From assembly GCF_021295095.1 (NCBI RefSeq), contig NZ_JAJLQX010000003.1, positions 117,326 to 181,325 on the forward strand: a stretch of 64,000 nt of DNA, read 5' to 3'. Numbering within the stretch: the first letter of the stretch is position 1; the number at the start of each line of letters is the position of its first letter. Positions 27,936-36,513 of the stretch are shown here, piece after piece. Made by a program: the position numbers and the translations under genes. This DNA is from Phocaeicola oris. Its GTDB lineage: Bacteria; Bacteroidota; Bacteroidia; Bacteroidales; Bacteroidaceae. The notes below the pieces were generated by a model. It saw only the letters and a list, made by a program, of their open reading frames with translations, was not told the DNA's origin and did no database searches.

Positions 27936-28123
27936 TCACATAAGTGAAACAAGTGAATCACATGAGTGAAACAAGCGAATCACATGAGTGAAACAAGCGA
28001 ATCACATGAGTGAAACAAGCGAATCACATAAGTGAAACAAGCGAATCACATAAGTGAAACAAGTAAATGATACACATGAGTTTTGTAGATGATACGTATG
28101 AACAAACAAATACTTCTGATGAA
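27936..28123. repeat. 22-bp phased palindrome array, locus 3
   Basis: Nine units start at 27936, 27958, 27980, 28002, 28024, 28046, 28068, 28090 and 28112. The first six are TCACATRAGTGA cores with spacer AACAAGCGAA or close variants. The seventh and eighth are TGATACACATGA and TGATACGTATGA, the other flavour, in unbroken register. The ninth (ACTTCTGATGAA) matches the right boundary of other arrays. This is the one array between two genes on the same strand (MATE and DUF2141). The remainder of 27681-28418 shows only the DUF2141 promoter. Confidence 0.93.
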
Positions 28124-28347
28124 TACGGAAGCTCATCCACATTACTTTTCACATTCCTATACATCGAAACAAAAACTAAACTTTATTGCTTTCAAAAAAG
28201 CTGTATACCTATTTAAAAAGGAATGGGATACACAACACACATTACTTTAAGTAACATCTGACACACATTAAATAGTCATCCGCAATTTATTTTACGATTT
28301 GCATAAAATATTTTATTGAATAATTTTATTTATATTATAAACTAATT

Positions 28348-28355
28348 TATATTTG
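28348..28355 (+). promoter_or_regulatory. -7 box of the DUF2141-receptor operon
   Basis: TATATTTG, 63 nt before the DUF2141 ATG. No TTG at 19-21 nt upstream. Confidence 0.45.
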
Positions 28356-28418
28356 CAGAAAATATTAAGTAATGACAAGAAAGAATTATAAAAACGAACA
28401 ATTAAAAAACAAAACATT

Positions 28419-28823
28419 ATGAAAAAATTAATTCGTTTATTCACCGTAGTTTTATTATCAGCTTGCACCCATACGATGGCTCAAACTACAGATGTAAAGG
28501 TTTGCGTCAAGGGAATAAAAGAAGCAAAAGGTAAAGTATTAGTTGCCATCGTTACCTCAGATGAACCCGCAAAGACTTTCACCGGATTTGCGGAGGTTAC
28601 TGACATCAATGATGTATCGTGTATCATTAAAGATGTCCCTACGAACAAAAAAATTACAATCAGCGCATTCCAAGACATGAACGATGATTTTAAATTAAAT
28701 CTGAACGAAAACAACATTCCTATCGAGCCTTGCAACAAGCAAGAGACAAAGATAAAAGAAGGACAAACCAATTTGAATATCAAACTGCTGAATATCCTAT
28801 CTATGATGTCCAACCAAAACTAA
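28419..28823 (+). CDS. DUF2141 exported protein
   Basis: A 134-residue protein with an N-terminal export signal (MKKLIRLFTVVLLSAC); LSAC could be a lipobox, or cleavage may fall after THTMAQ. The mature part is a small beta-sandwich with VCVKGIKEAKGKVLVAI, ISAFQDMNDDFKLNLN and a C-terminal strand, the DUF2141 pattern. The function of the family is not known. It lies 9 nt before a large outer-membrane receptor, a pairing that suggests a shared role at the cell surface. Confidence 0.8.
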   Translation: MKKLIRLFTVVLLSACTHTMAQTTDVKVCVKGIKEAKGKVLVAIVTSDEPAKTFTGFAEVTDINDVSCIIKDVPTNKKITISAFQDMNDDFKLNLNENNIPIEPCNKQETKIKEGQTNLNIKLLNILSMMSNQN

Positions 28824-28832
28824 CTATGTGTC

Positions 28833-31226
28833 ATGAAAAAGATGGCAATGCTATTTGTCGCGTCACTGATAATGGGGCACATTCAAGCCCAACAGAGACA
28901 AGGAATTGTTGCCAATAGCAAAGGTGAGCCTGTTGAGTTTGCCACTATAGCATTGGTATCCGATTCCATTTATATAAACACTGCCGTTTCTGACTCCTGT
29001 GGAATATTTCGTTTAAACATCGCTGACGGTACATACCATGTTATCATCCGGCATATCGCATATCAGCCAATAAGGGAAAAAGTCACGTTAATCAAAGGAA
29101 ACCAAGACATGGGAAAGTTCATTATAAATGAATCGAAGGTCAGTCTTGATGATGTAGTTGTCACTGCACAGCCCATCACTCGGGAAACCGACCGATTTAT
29201 CATGCACATGAACACGCCATCGCTCTTTCTTAACAAAAACGCATCGGAAATCTTGCCACTCGCTCCGGGAGTATTTGTTAATGATAACGGTATATCTATT
29301 AACGGAGCACAAGGAGCAAAAGTATATATCAATGAGAAAGAAGTAAAACTAAAAGGCAGTGAACTGATAAACTACCTGAAGAATTTTAAGTCAAGTGATA
29401 TAGCAAGGGTAGAGATTATTCCCATTGCAGGAGCCGAATACAGCGCAGAATCCAATTCCGGCGTTATAAAAATCATTCTGAAGAAACAACAAGAGAAAGG
29501 TATCAGCGGAAACATACAGTCTAATACCTCACAAGGAGAATATATAAACAACTACTCCGCTTCTGTTTCCATGAATATCCATTCAGGAAGATGGTCGTTC
29601 AATATTTTAAGCACCGGACTCATTACCGCGAAAGGTAAAGAAGTAATGACCGGTTACCGCGATTACGCTGATAACGACAATTGGAATTTTTCTTCTGACT
29701 CGCGCACAGACAGCAAACCTAATTCCTTGTTTGGACAAGCAGGCGCTATCTACGACCTCGACAGTCGGAATAGTATAGGATTAGAATTGGAAATGACAAA
29801 AAACAATCATAAAAAGTCTTCCAAAGGTATAGCGGATATTATTAATAACAGTTTAAACATCCATTCTGTCGGCAACTACTATCAGAAAGAGAATAATAGA
29901 AATATCTCCGCGACATTCAATTATATTCATAAGATTGACAGCGCAGGCTCTATACTGAAGTTCATTGCTGACTATACCCATCAAGAGGTAAAGGGAAACA
30001 ACGATTACCACTCTATCTTTGAATTAAAGCATACGGGTAGCATAGACTCTATTTATCAAAGCAAGTCTTTATCTGCTTATAAGATTTTTACTGCTGATAT
30101 CGCTTTCAACAAAAGTGCAAAAAAGAGTCTGAAATATACATTAGGAATGAAATATACAAGAAATAAAATGGACGATTGGGTAAACTATCAGAGTTATTAT
30201 CAAAAGGAATGGATACCCATACCGCAATATCACTATACACAGAATTACAACGAAAATATTCATGCCATATACGGAACTGCATCGATGAGGCTCAAGCGAA
30301 TAGATTTTGCTATAGGCATGAGAGGAGAATATACATATACCAAAGGTCAACAAAAAGAAATACAAAAATCATACTTCGACTTATTTCCGAACGCAAGCCT
30401 CACCTACTCTTTCAATGAGATGAAAACCATGATGCTGATTGCACAATTCTCAAGAAGTATACAACGTCCTAACTTTTGGTATCTGAACCCTAACAGGGTG
30501 CAATACAACGATTACTCCTATTATGTGGGCAATCCTAATCTGAAACCTACTTACATCAACAAGATAGGCTTAACAGCTGTCTATCACTATCGTTATATAC
30601 TGTCTATAGGCGGGAACTTACATCACAACTTAATAAGAGAATTGGGAAAAACAGACAATGAGAACCCTACCGTATCATATATTACACCGGTGAATAACGA
30701 TAAGGAGAACCACTGGTATATGGTAGTATCGGCTCCCATACAGGTTACTAACCGGTGGACATTGCACATCAATGCCATTGGAGTAAAACAAAACATCACC
30801 AGTTTGGATACAAATAGCAGCCTGTCGCATTATCTGTATTTCGTCAATGCAAATACGGGATTCACGCTGCCTCACAAATTTTATATCGAACTTGCATATC
30901 AAGGCACCAGCAGACTCTACTCCGCAAATGCCGGTATAAACTCTTTACATCTGTTTCACGTGAATGTCAAAAAACAGTTGATGAAAGATAAACTCAGCAT
31001 GACAATAGGAATGAAGAACATATTCAACGCCAAGACATCTTACTTCACAAATATGAGTAACTATACTGCTTATTCAACATTCTGTGGAAGCAATTCTTCG
31101 AGATTTATCCATATCAGCCTGCAATACAACTTCAACTCCGGAAAATCCTTCAAAAAGAATCAAGTGGAGAGTGCTATGGAAATAGAAAAGCAACGCTTAA
31201 ACAACAGCATTAGCAACAGAAATTAA
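28833..31226 (+). CDS. TonB-dependent receptor-like outer-membrane beta-barrel protein
   Basis: A 797-residue outer-membrane protein. A signal peptide ends near residue 20 (IQAQ). A carboxypeptidase-regulatory-like domain (about 22-100) precedes a plug-like domain with DDVVVTAQPI, INGAQGAKVYINEKEVKLKG and RVEIIPIAGAEYSAESNSGVIKI, and a long barrel of the OMP_b-brl_3 type follows (STSYFTN..SSRFIHISLQYNF at the end). This class differs from SusC and usually lacks a SusD partner. The ligand is unknown. It is the second gene of the DUF2141 operon. Confidence 0.85.
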   Translation: MKKMAMLFVASLIMGHIQAQQRQGIVANSKGEPVEFATIALVSDSIYINTAVSDSCGIFRLNIADGTYHVIIRHIAYQPIREKVTLIKGNQDMGKFIINESKVSLDDVVVTAQPITRETDRFIMHMNTPSLFLNKNASEILPLAPGVFVNDNGISINGAQGAKVYINEKEVKLKGSELINYLKNFKSSDIARVEIIPIAGAEYSAESNSGVIKIILKKQQEKGISGNIQSNTSQGEYINNYSASVSMNIHSGRWSFNILSTGLITAKGKEVMTGYRDYADNDNWNFSSDSRTDSKPNSLFGQAGAIYDLDSRNSIGLELEMTKNNHKKSSKGIADIINNSLNIHSVGNYYQKENNRNISATFNYIHKIDSAGSILKFIADYTHQEVKGNNDYHSIFELKHTGSIDSIYQSKSLSAYKIFTADIAFNKSAKKSLKYTLGMKYTRNKMDDWVNYQSYYQKEWIPIPQYHYTQNYNENIHAIYGTASMRLKRIDFAIGMRGEYTYTKGQQKEIQKSYFDLFPNASLTYSFNEMKTMMLIAQFSRSIQRPNFWYLNPNRVQYNDYSYYVGNPNLKPTYINKIGLTAVYHYRYILSIGGNLHHNLIRELGKTDNENPTVSYITPVNNDKENHWYMVVSAPIQVTNRWTLHINAIGVKQNITSLDTNSSLSHYLYFVNANTGFTLPHKFYIELAYQGTSRLYSANAGINSLHLFHVNVKKQLMKDKLSMTIGMKNIFNAKTSYFTNMSNYTAYSTFCGSNSSRFIHISLQYNFNSGKSFKKNQVESAMEIEKQRLNNSISNRN

Positions 31227-31279
31227 GCAATGTCTCTTTAACAAATAAGATTTTTAAACCATAATCAATTGATTTTTTT

Positions 31280-31287
31280 TATCTTTG
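31280..31287 (+). promoter_or_regulatory. -7 box upstream of the cytidylate-kinase-like gene
   Basis: TATCTTTG, 25 nt before the ATG at 31312. Confidence 0.5.
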
Positions 31288-31311
31288 TTCCAAGAATAAA
31301 AAGAAATGACT

Positions 31312-31947
31312 ATGAATGAACATTTTGTCATCAATTTAGGACGTCAGTTAGGCAGTGGAGGACGTGAAATCGGGCAGAAGCTGTCAAAGCGTTTCAATAT
31401 AGCTTACTACGACAGGGAACTGATTCTGTTGGCTTCGAAAGAAAGCGGACTATGTAAAGAATTCTTCGAGAAAGCAGACGAAAAAGCTCAGCAACACGTT
31501 TTAGGAGGTATGCTTGGCACACGTTTCCCATTCATCGGCGAAACAACAGCTTCATTCAACAATTATTTAAGCAATGACTCGCTGTTTAAGATTCAAAGTG
31601 ATGTGATTCGTAAGCTGGCCGACGAAAAATCTTGTCTCTTTGTCGGGCGTTGTGCCGACTATGTGTTACGCGATTATCCTCAATGTGTAAATGTGTTCGT
31701 ATCGGCATCAAAAGAAGCTCGTATAGAAAGGCTACGAAATATTCATAACATTACGGAAGAAGAAGAAGCCGTAAAACTGATAGAAGAAGCAGACAAAAAG
31801 CGTTCGTCCTTCTACAATTATTATAGTAATAAAATATGGGGAGCTGCTGCCACCTATCATCTGTGTATTGACTCATCGGTTTTGGGTATTGACAAGACGG
31901 TAGACTTTATCGCGGCGTTTGTGGAAGCGAAATTAACTTTACAATAA
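31312..31947 (+). CDS. Cytidylate-kinase-like family protein
   Basis: A 211-residue P-loop nucleotide kinase homologue starting at MNEHFVINLGRQLGSGG; an ATG two codons earlier is also possible. The phosphate loop is GRQLGSGGREIG (about 9-20), which departs from the classical GxxxxGK(S/T) of Cmk, as usual in this cytidylate-kinase-like family. LFVGRCADYVLRDYP (about 107-121) corresponds to the nucleoside-binding region. True cytidylate kinase activity is doubtful. It precedes the aminopeptidase gene by 12 nt and the two are probably co-transcribed. Confidence 0.82.
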   Translation: MNEHFVINLGRQLGSGGREIGQKLSKRFNIAYYDRELILLASKESGLCKEFFEKADEKAQQHVLGGMLGTRFPFIGETTASFNNYLSNDSLFKIQSDVIRKLADEKSCLFVGRCADYVLRDYPQCVNVFVSASKEARIERLRNIHNITEEEEAVKLIEEADKKRSSFYNYYSNKIWGAAATYHLCIDSSVLGIDKTVDFIAAFVEAKLTLQ

Positions 31948-31959
31948 AATCATCATACC

Positions 31960-33336
31960 ATGTTTTCAAAAGAGACTTATATCAATCGCCGTGCACAGTT
32001 GAAAAAGACTGTTGGGAACGGCTTATTACTTTTCTTGGGGAATGAAGAGAGTGGGATGAACTACACGGATAACACATACCGTTTCCGTCAAGACTCTTCT
32101 TTTTTATATTATTTCGGCTTAAGTTTTGTCAATCTGTACGCGGTTATCGACATTGACGAGGATAAAGAAATCATCTTCGGCAACGAGCTGACTATTGACG
32201 ACATTGTTTGGATGGGAACAGAGCCAACCTTGAGTGAGAGAGCCTCGACAGTAGGTATTACAGAAGTCCGTCCCGTATCCTCCCTAAAGAAATATCTGAG
32301 TCAAGCAACAGCTAAAGGACAACAGATACATTATCTGCCTTCATACCGTCCGGAACATCAAGTGAAACTATTCCATTTGTTGGGCATTGCTCCGGGGGCA
32401 GAAGAGCCTTCTATTCCTATGATACGTACCATTGTGGATATGCGTAACCATAAAACCGAAGAGGAGATAATGGAAATTGACAAGGCTTGCACGGTTACTG
32501 CCAAGATGCACATTGCCGCCATGAAAGAACTTCGCGTAGGAATGAAGGAATATGAAGTAGCTGCCATCATTGAAGCCACAGCCAAGTCGAACGGATGTCC
32601 GTTGTCGTTCCCCACTATTGCCACTGTATGTGGGCAGACACTACACAACCACATCCACACGAATGTGGTAAAAGAAGGAGATATGCTGTTGGTTGACGCC
32701 GGTTGTGAAACTCAGATGGGTTATGCCGGTGATATGTCATCAACGATTCCTGCAGGAAAGAAATTCTCATCACGTCAGAAAGAGATTTATGATATTCAAG
32801 TAGCCGCTCATATAAATGCCGTTCATGCCTTAAAACCGGGAGTTCCGTTCAAAGATATTCATAAGTTGGCCTGCCGAACTATATTCGAAGGATTGAAAGG
32901 CTTAGGTCTGACAAAAAACGACCCTGACGAGGCTGTTGAGTTAGGGGTACATGCCATGTTTTTCCCTTGTGGATTAGGTCACATGATGGGCTTAGACGTT
33001 CACGACATGGAAAACTTAGGTGAAGTATGGGTGGGGTACAACGGTCAACCTAAGAGCACCATGTTCGGTTACAAATCATTACGTTTAGCTCGTTCGTTAG
33101 AACCCGGATTCGTTCTCACCATCGAACCCGGTATCTACTTTATCCCTGAACTGATAGATTATTGGAGAGCGGAGCATAAGTTCTTGGATTTTATCAATTA
33201 CGATAAGTTGGAGACTTATAAAGATTTCACCGGTCTGCGTAACGAAGAGGATTATGTCATCACCAAAGATGGAGCAAGAAGGTTGGGCAATCTGTATGTC
33301 CCTGTCTATGCCAATGAAGTGGAAGCTCTGAGATAA
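31960..33336 (+). CDS. pepP: Xaa-Pro aminopeptidase (M24B)
   Basis: A 458-residue cytosolic metallopeptidase removing N-terminal residues ahead of proline. An N-terminal domain (about 1-165, with NYTDNTYRFRQDSSFLYYFG) is followed by the pita-bread catalytic domain. The five metal ligands are visible: D246 (VDAGCE), D258 (YAGDMSS), H341 (GLGHMMG), E389 (IEPGIY) and E430 (RNEEDYV). Length is normal for the long AMP_N form. It follows the cytidylate-kinase-like gene on the same strand and ends 37 nt before a repeat array. Confidence 0.93.
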   Translation: MFSKETYINRRAQLKKTVGNGLLLFLGNEESGMNYTDNTYRFRQDSSFLYYFGLSFVNLYAVIDIDEDKEIIFGNELTIDDIVWMGTEPTLSERASTVGITEVRPVSSLKKYLSQATAKGQQIHYLPSYRPEHQVKLFHLLGIAPGAEEPSIPMIRTIVDMRNHKTEEEIMEIDKACTVTAKMHIAAMKELRVGMKEYEVAAIIEATAKSNGCPLSFPTIATVCGQTLHNHIHTNVVKEGDMLLVDAGCETQMGYAGDMSSTIPAGKKFSSRQKEIYDIQVAAHINAVHALKPGVPFKDIHKLACRTIFEGLKGLGLTKNDPDEAVELGVHAMFFPCGLGHMMGLDVHDMENLGEVWVGYNGQPKSTMFGYKSLRLARSLEPGFVLTIEPGIYFIPELIDYWRAEHKFLDFINYDKLETYKDFTGLRNEEDYVITKDGARRLGNLYVPVYANEVEALR

Positions 33337-33373
33337 AGCAATTAATTAGAGGACTTCAGTATATCATTAAGGT

Positions 33374-33473
33374 TTATGCGGATGAGTTAACAAAGTGATG
33401 CGGATGAGTTGACAAAGTGATGCGGATGAGTTGACAAGTTCATGCGTACGAGTTATTCAACTCATCCGTATTA
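33374..33473. repeat. 22-bp phased palindrome array, locus 4
   Basis: Five cores at 33374, 33396, 33418, 33440 and 33462: TTATGCGGATGA, TGATGCGGATGA twice, TCATGCGTACGA, TCATCCGTATTA. Spacers such as GTTGACAAAG are 10 nt. The array fills the gap between the convergent pepP and fkp genes. Confidence 0.9.
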
Positions 33474-33517
33474 TTTTTATGGTTTATATATACGACATTA
33501 TCTATTGATAAAGACTC

Positions 33518-36358
33518 CTAACTCCTACTGACTTGAAAACCTTTGTCTGATAAGGCCATCTTAACAAAACGAGCTTTGTCGTTTATCCGTTCTTTGGTAA
33601 GAATCTGATGGATTCGGGCAGCAGCTTCAGCATCTTTAGCAATCATGTAGAGGAAGCCTCCACCTCCTGCGCCGGGAAGTTTATATCCAAGGCAATAATC
33701 CTTTATCTTCGCAATCAGTTCCTCCACCTGAGGTGGATTCGTTCCGGAATCCAATTTCTTATTTTGTTCCCATGTCTTCTTTACCAGACGTCCCATTTCA
33801 TCAAAATTCTCCCGTTGTACAGCCTCGTATAAATCCATGGCATGATGCTTCATCTTTGCCAACAAATCTAAATGTTCTGTAGAGTTAAGAAACATATTAC
33901 GGACAATTTCAGCCAAAATCCCCTTTGCCGTACGAGTAATTCCCGTGTAATACAAAAGCTGACAAGCCTGATACTCAGGAGCTGTAAACAAATAGTCGGG
34001 CAACCAGCGGACTTGCGGATTCTGATCCATGCCCTGAGTCGTTTCTAACAGCTTTACTCCACGAAGCACACCGCCATACTGATCCTGCCAGCCGCCACCG
34101 GTAGTAAGCAACTGTTCTAAAACCAACGTACGATTACATATTTCATTCTTATCCCAATTCAGCCCACAGAAATCGGATATAGCTCCAAGCACAGTAGAGG
34201 CTAAAATAGAACTTGTCCCTAAGCCGGAACCTGCGGGAATAGCAGAGAATAAGGTTACCTCAAAACCTCCCCCAAATGCTTTAAGCTGTTCTTCTAATGT
34301 ATTATAAGACTCCATACTGAAAACCGGATAAAATCCGGCCAGAGCTAAAGCTACCTTCGGGATAGAGAACGGAGAGCCTACATGTTTAAAATCGTACAAC
34401 TCTTCATACGTATTAACCACTTCCACGGCACCTAAATCAATAGAACGAAGAATAATCTTATTCTCTTTACCGGGTTTCACATAAACCTGAAGCGGTTGTT
34501 GACCGTTCAATTCAATGGCAATATTCACCACACTGCCACCTTCCGCCAAGCAATAAGGAGGAGTATCTGTCCATCCACCGGCCAAATCAATACGGACAGG
34601 ACTACGTCCCCAGACTATCTGATCAGCATATACCGAGAGCTTGGGATGTTGTTTCTTTTGTAGAACAGATTCCGTCAAACCTTCACGCATAATACTGAAT
34701 GCACGCTCTTCATCCGTTTTATAAGGAAGTCCTTCCAACTGATTAACACGAGCACGGAACATGCTATCACTTATCTTTGTCATTAATGGAGCAAACTCGG
34801 GCAGTGCTGCAGGAAGTGCCATCTTCTTATTTGCGAACACCTGAGCCGCTTCTTCCAGATTCACTTGATAGAACACGCTATGTTCATAATTCTCGGCAAG
34901 CAACGGCCAATTATCATCACGGAATACTTCACGCTGCTTAACTAAACGACGGAGGTTGGCAAAAGAGGAAATCTCATCAGCAGAAAGTTTTTTGCTGTTC
35001 TTCCATATTCCGGCACCTTCGGAAAGCTCAGGCTCTGACACCATCCAACGCATGACTATCCCTAATTGTTCAATATCTGTCACTTCAGGGAAGATACGAG
35101 CCGATTGCAGATCTTCTTTTCCTTCCACAGACTTTATGTCAACGTTTCTAACATTTGCCCACTCCACAAAGGGATTCCCAAGAAACATCGTATCCGGATT
35201 ATCGACAGCACCTTTAAACTTATCCATAAAGCCGTAAGGACGAGCTACATAAGCATCATTACCCATGGGAACCACATCGACGCATACACCGGCCGGAAGG
35301 TTAAGAGTCCAATTATTTTGAGGAATTCCCGTAATAATATGCTGATGATGTAAAGTCCAATGCGCTCCTATCCAACTGTTTTCTACCCAGAGTTCAGAGT
35401 TTTCACCTTCCAACTTTTTCAAAATCCTTGCATTCTGAGTGAACATAGCAGGATGCGGCTTCACTTTATGATGCATTATCTTTGTCTGATCATTGACCAG
35501 ATTCTGAATTGCAACGGTAGAAGCAATAAGTTCCCTACTTGTTCCATAGTGATAGAACTCTCCTCCCGGTAAAGGCAAAATGGAAACAGACAATTGATTC
35601 AGTTCTTCATCTTGAATCCGAGGATGGGCACCTAAAGCCAACCCAAACTCTGAATACATATCATAATAAGATATTTTATCACCTCTCTTAGAATGTTTAA
35701 TAAGAAGCTCAACAGCTTTGTCACTCAACAGCCAAATACCTATATCCATCAGGAAGAGATGAGTTTGAGACAACTTTCCAAGTTCCTCTACAGAAGGTTT
35801 TTGAAGCATAAAATCGAGTACATCGGGATTCTTTCGGGAAGATAAAAATACGCCATGATTTTTTGCCAGATTCGGATTCACCCACAAACCATAACATACC
35901 ACATCAGCCTCAGGTATCGGTTGAAGATTCTGTTCAGCACGGATATATACATCACCACTGGCAATGAGCGTATGGAGAGATACAGGAGCTTTTTCCATTA
36001 TCTGTTCATACAAAGGCAATTGCAAAGAGAGAAGATTTTGGGTGAGACGCTGTCCTCTGGCCCAACGGAAAACAGGAATCGGAGTAAGTATCTTCCCTGA
36101 CGGAGCGTACCCCGGCAGACGGCGGCTCTGTCCTCCGGCATGAAGAAGAATTCGCTTCTCACTGCCCAACCAAGAGACGAATTCCTCTGAAGGGGCCCAA
36201 TGCTTCTGGCAAGCTTCTAACAACCAAGTTGTACCACCTCCGGAACCTAATTTACAACCAACAGGATCAGAAGTACAAAACCATTCTTTCGGATCAACAT
36301 GTTCTATATCATAAAAACAATCTACCAAATTAGGCGGGATGGAAAGTAATTTTTTCAT
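33518..36358 (-). CDS. fkp: Bifunctional L-fucokinase / GDP-fucose pyrophosphorylase
   Basis: A 946-residue cytosolic enzyme that converts free L-fucose to fucose-1-phosphate and then GDP-fucose, supplying fucose for capsule and glycoprotein decoration in Bacteroides relatives. The N-terminal part (about 50-450) is the nucleotidyl-transferase, with LLHAGGQSRRLPGYAPSGK near 70. The C-terminal part (about 590-946) is a GHMP kinase with RIDLAGGWTDTPPYC near 595, PAGSGLGTSSI near 705 and the closing GAGGGGFL. Length matches Fkp of B. fragilis closely. It stands alone between a repeat array and the sppA promoter region. The functional call rests on the two-domain architecture, which is distinctive. 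Confidence 0.95.
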   Translation of the reverse strand: MKKLLSIPPNLVDCFYDIEHVDPKEWFCTSDPVGCKLGSGGGTTWLLEACQKHWAPSEEFVSWLGSEKRILLHAGGQSRRLPGYAPSGKILTPIPVFRWARGQRLTQNLLSLQLPLYEQIMEKAPVSLHTLIASGDVYIRAEQNLQPIPEADVVCYGLWVNPNLAKNHGVFLSSRKNPDVLDFMLQKPSVEELGKLSQTHLFLMDIGIWLLSDKAVELLIKHSKRGDKISYYDMYSEFGLALGAHPRIQDEELNQLSVSILPLPGGEFYHYGTSRELIASTVAIQNLVNDQTKIMHHKVKPHPAMFTQNARILKKLEGENSELWVENSWIGAHWTLHHQHIITGIPQNNWTLNLPAGVCVDVVPMGNDAYVARPYGFMDKFKGAVDNPDTMFLGNPFVEWANVRNVDIKSVEGKEDLQSARIFPEVTDIEQLGIVMRWMVSEPELSEGAGIWKNSKKLSADEISSFANLRRLVKQREVFRDDNWPLLAENYEHSVFYQVNLEEAAQVFANKKMALPAALPEFAPLMTKISDSMFRARVNQLEGLPYKTDEERAFSIMREGLTESVLQKKQHPKLSVYADQIVWGRSPVRIDLAGGWTDTPPYCLAEGGSVVNIAIELNGQQPLQVYVKPGKENKIILRSIDLGAVEVVNTYEELYDFKHVGSPFSIPKVALALAGFYPVFSMESYNTLEEQLKAFGGGFEVTLFSAIPAGSGLGTSSILASTVLGAISDFCGLNWDKNEICNRTLVLEQLLTTGGGWQDQYGGVLRGVKLLETTQGMDQNPQVRWLPDYLFTAPEYQACQLLYYTGITRTAKGILAEIVRNMFLNSTEHLDLLAKMKHHAMDLYEAVQRENFDEMGRLVKKTWEQNKKLDSGTNPPQVEELIAKIKDYCLGYKLPGAGGGGFLYMIAKDAEAAARIHQILTKERINDKARFVKMALSDKGFQVSRS

Positions 36359-36377
36359 TTTCTAAAGATTAATACTA

Positions 36378-36385
36378 CAAATATA
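36378..36385 (-). promoter_or_regulatory. -7 box of fkp
   Basis: TATATTTG on the minus strand, 20 nt before the fkp ATG. No clear -33 element. Confidence 0.45.
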
Positions 36386-36436
36386 CTTGAAAAATCACAT
36401 TCCTAACTAAACTTATATATAAAATCAAGCACAATC

Positions 36437-36468
36437 TTTGCTTTTTTGGATACAATATTTTATTTTTG
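36437..36468 (+). promoter_or_regulatory. Promoter of the sppA-lpxK-punA-thiL operon
   Basis: TTTG (36437-36440), 20-nt spacer, TATTTTTG (36461-36468), 46 nt before the sppA ATG. This is a full match to the Bacteroidales consensus. Confidence 0.75.
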
Positions 36469-36513
36469 TTTGATTTTTAGTGCCATGTATACAATTACCA
36501 ATTTATAAATGAA

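Noticed and set aside
27936-28123. CRISPR array
   Set aside because: The unit is only 22 bp, the so-called spacers are 10 nt and nearly identical to one another, and no cas gene is in the window.
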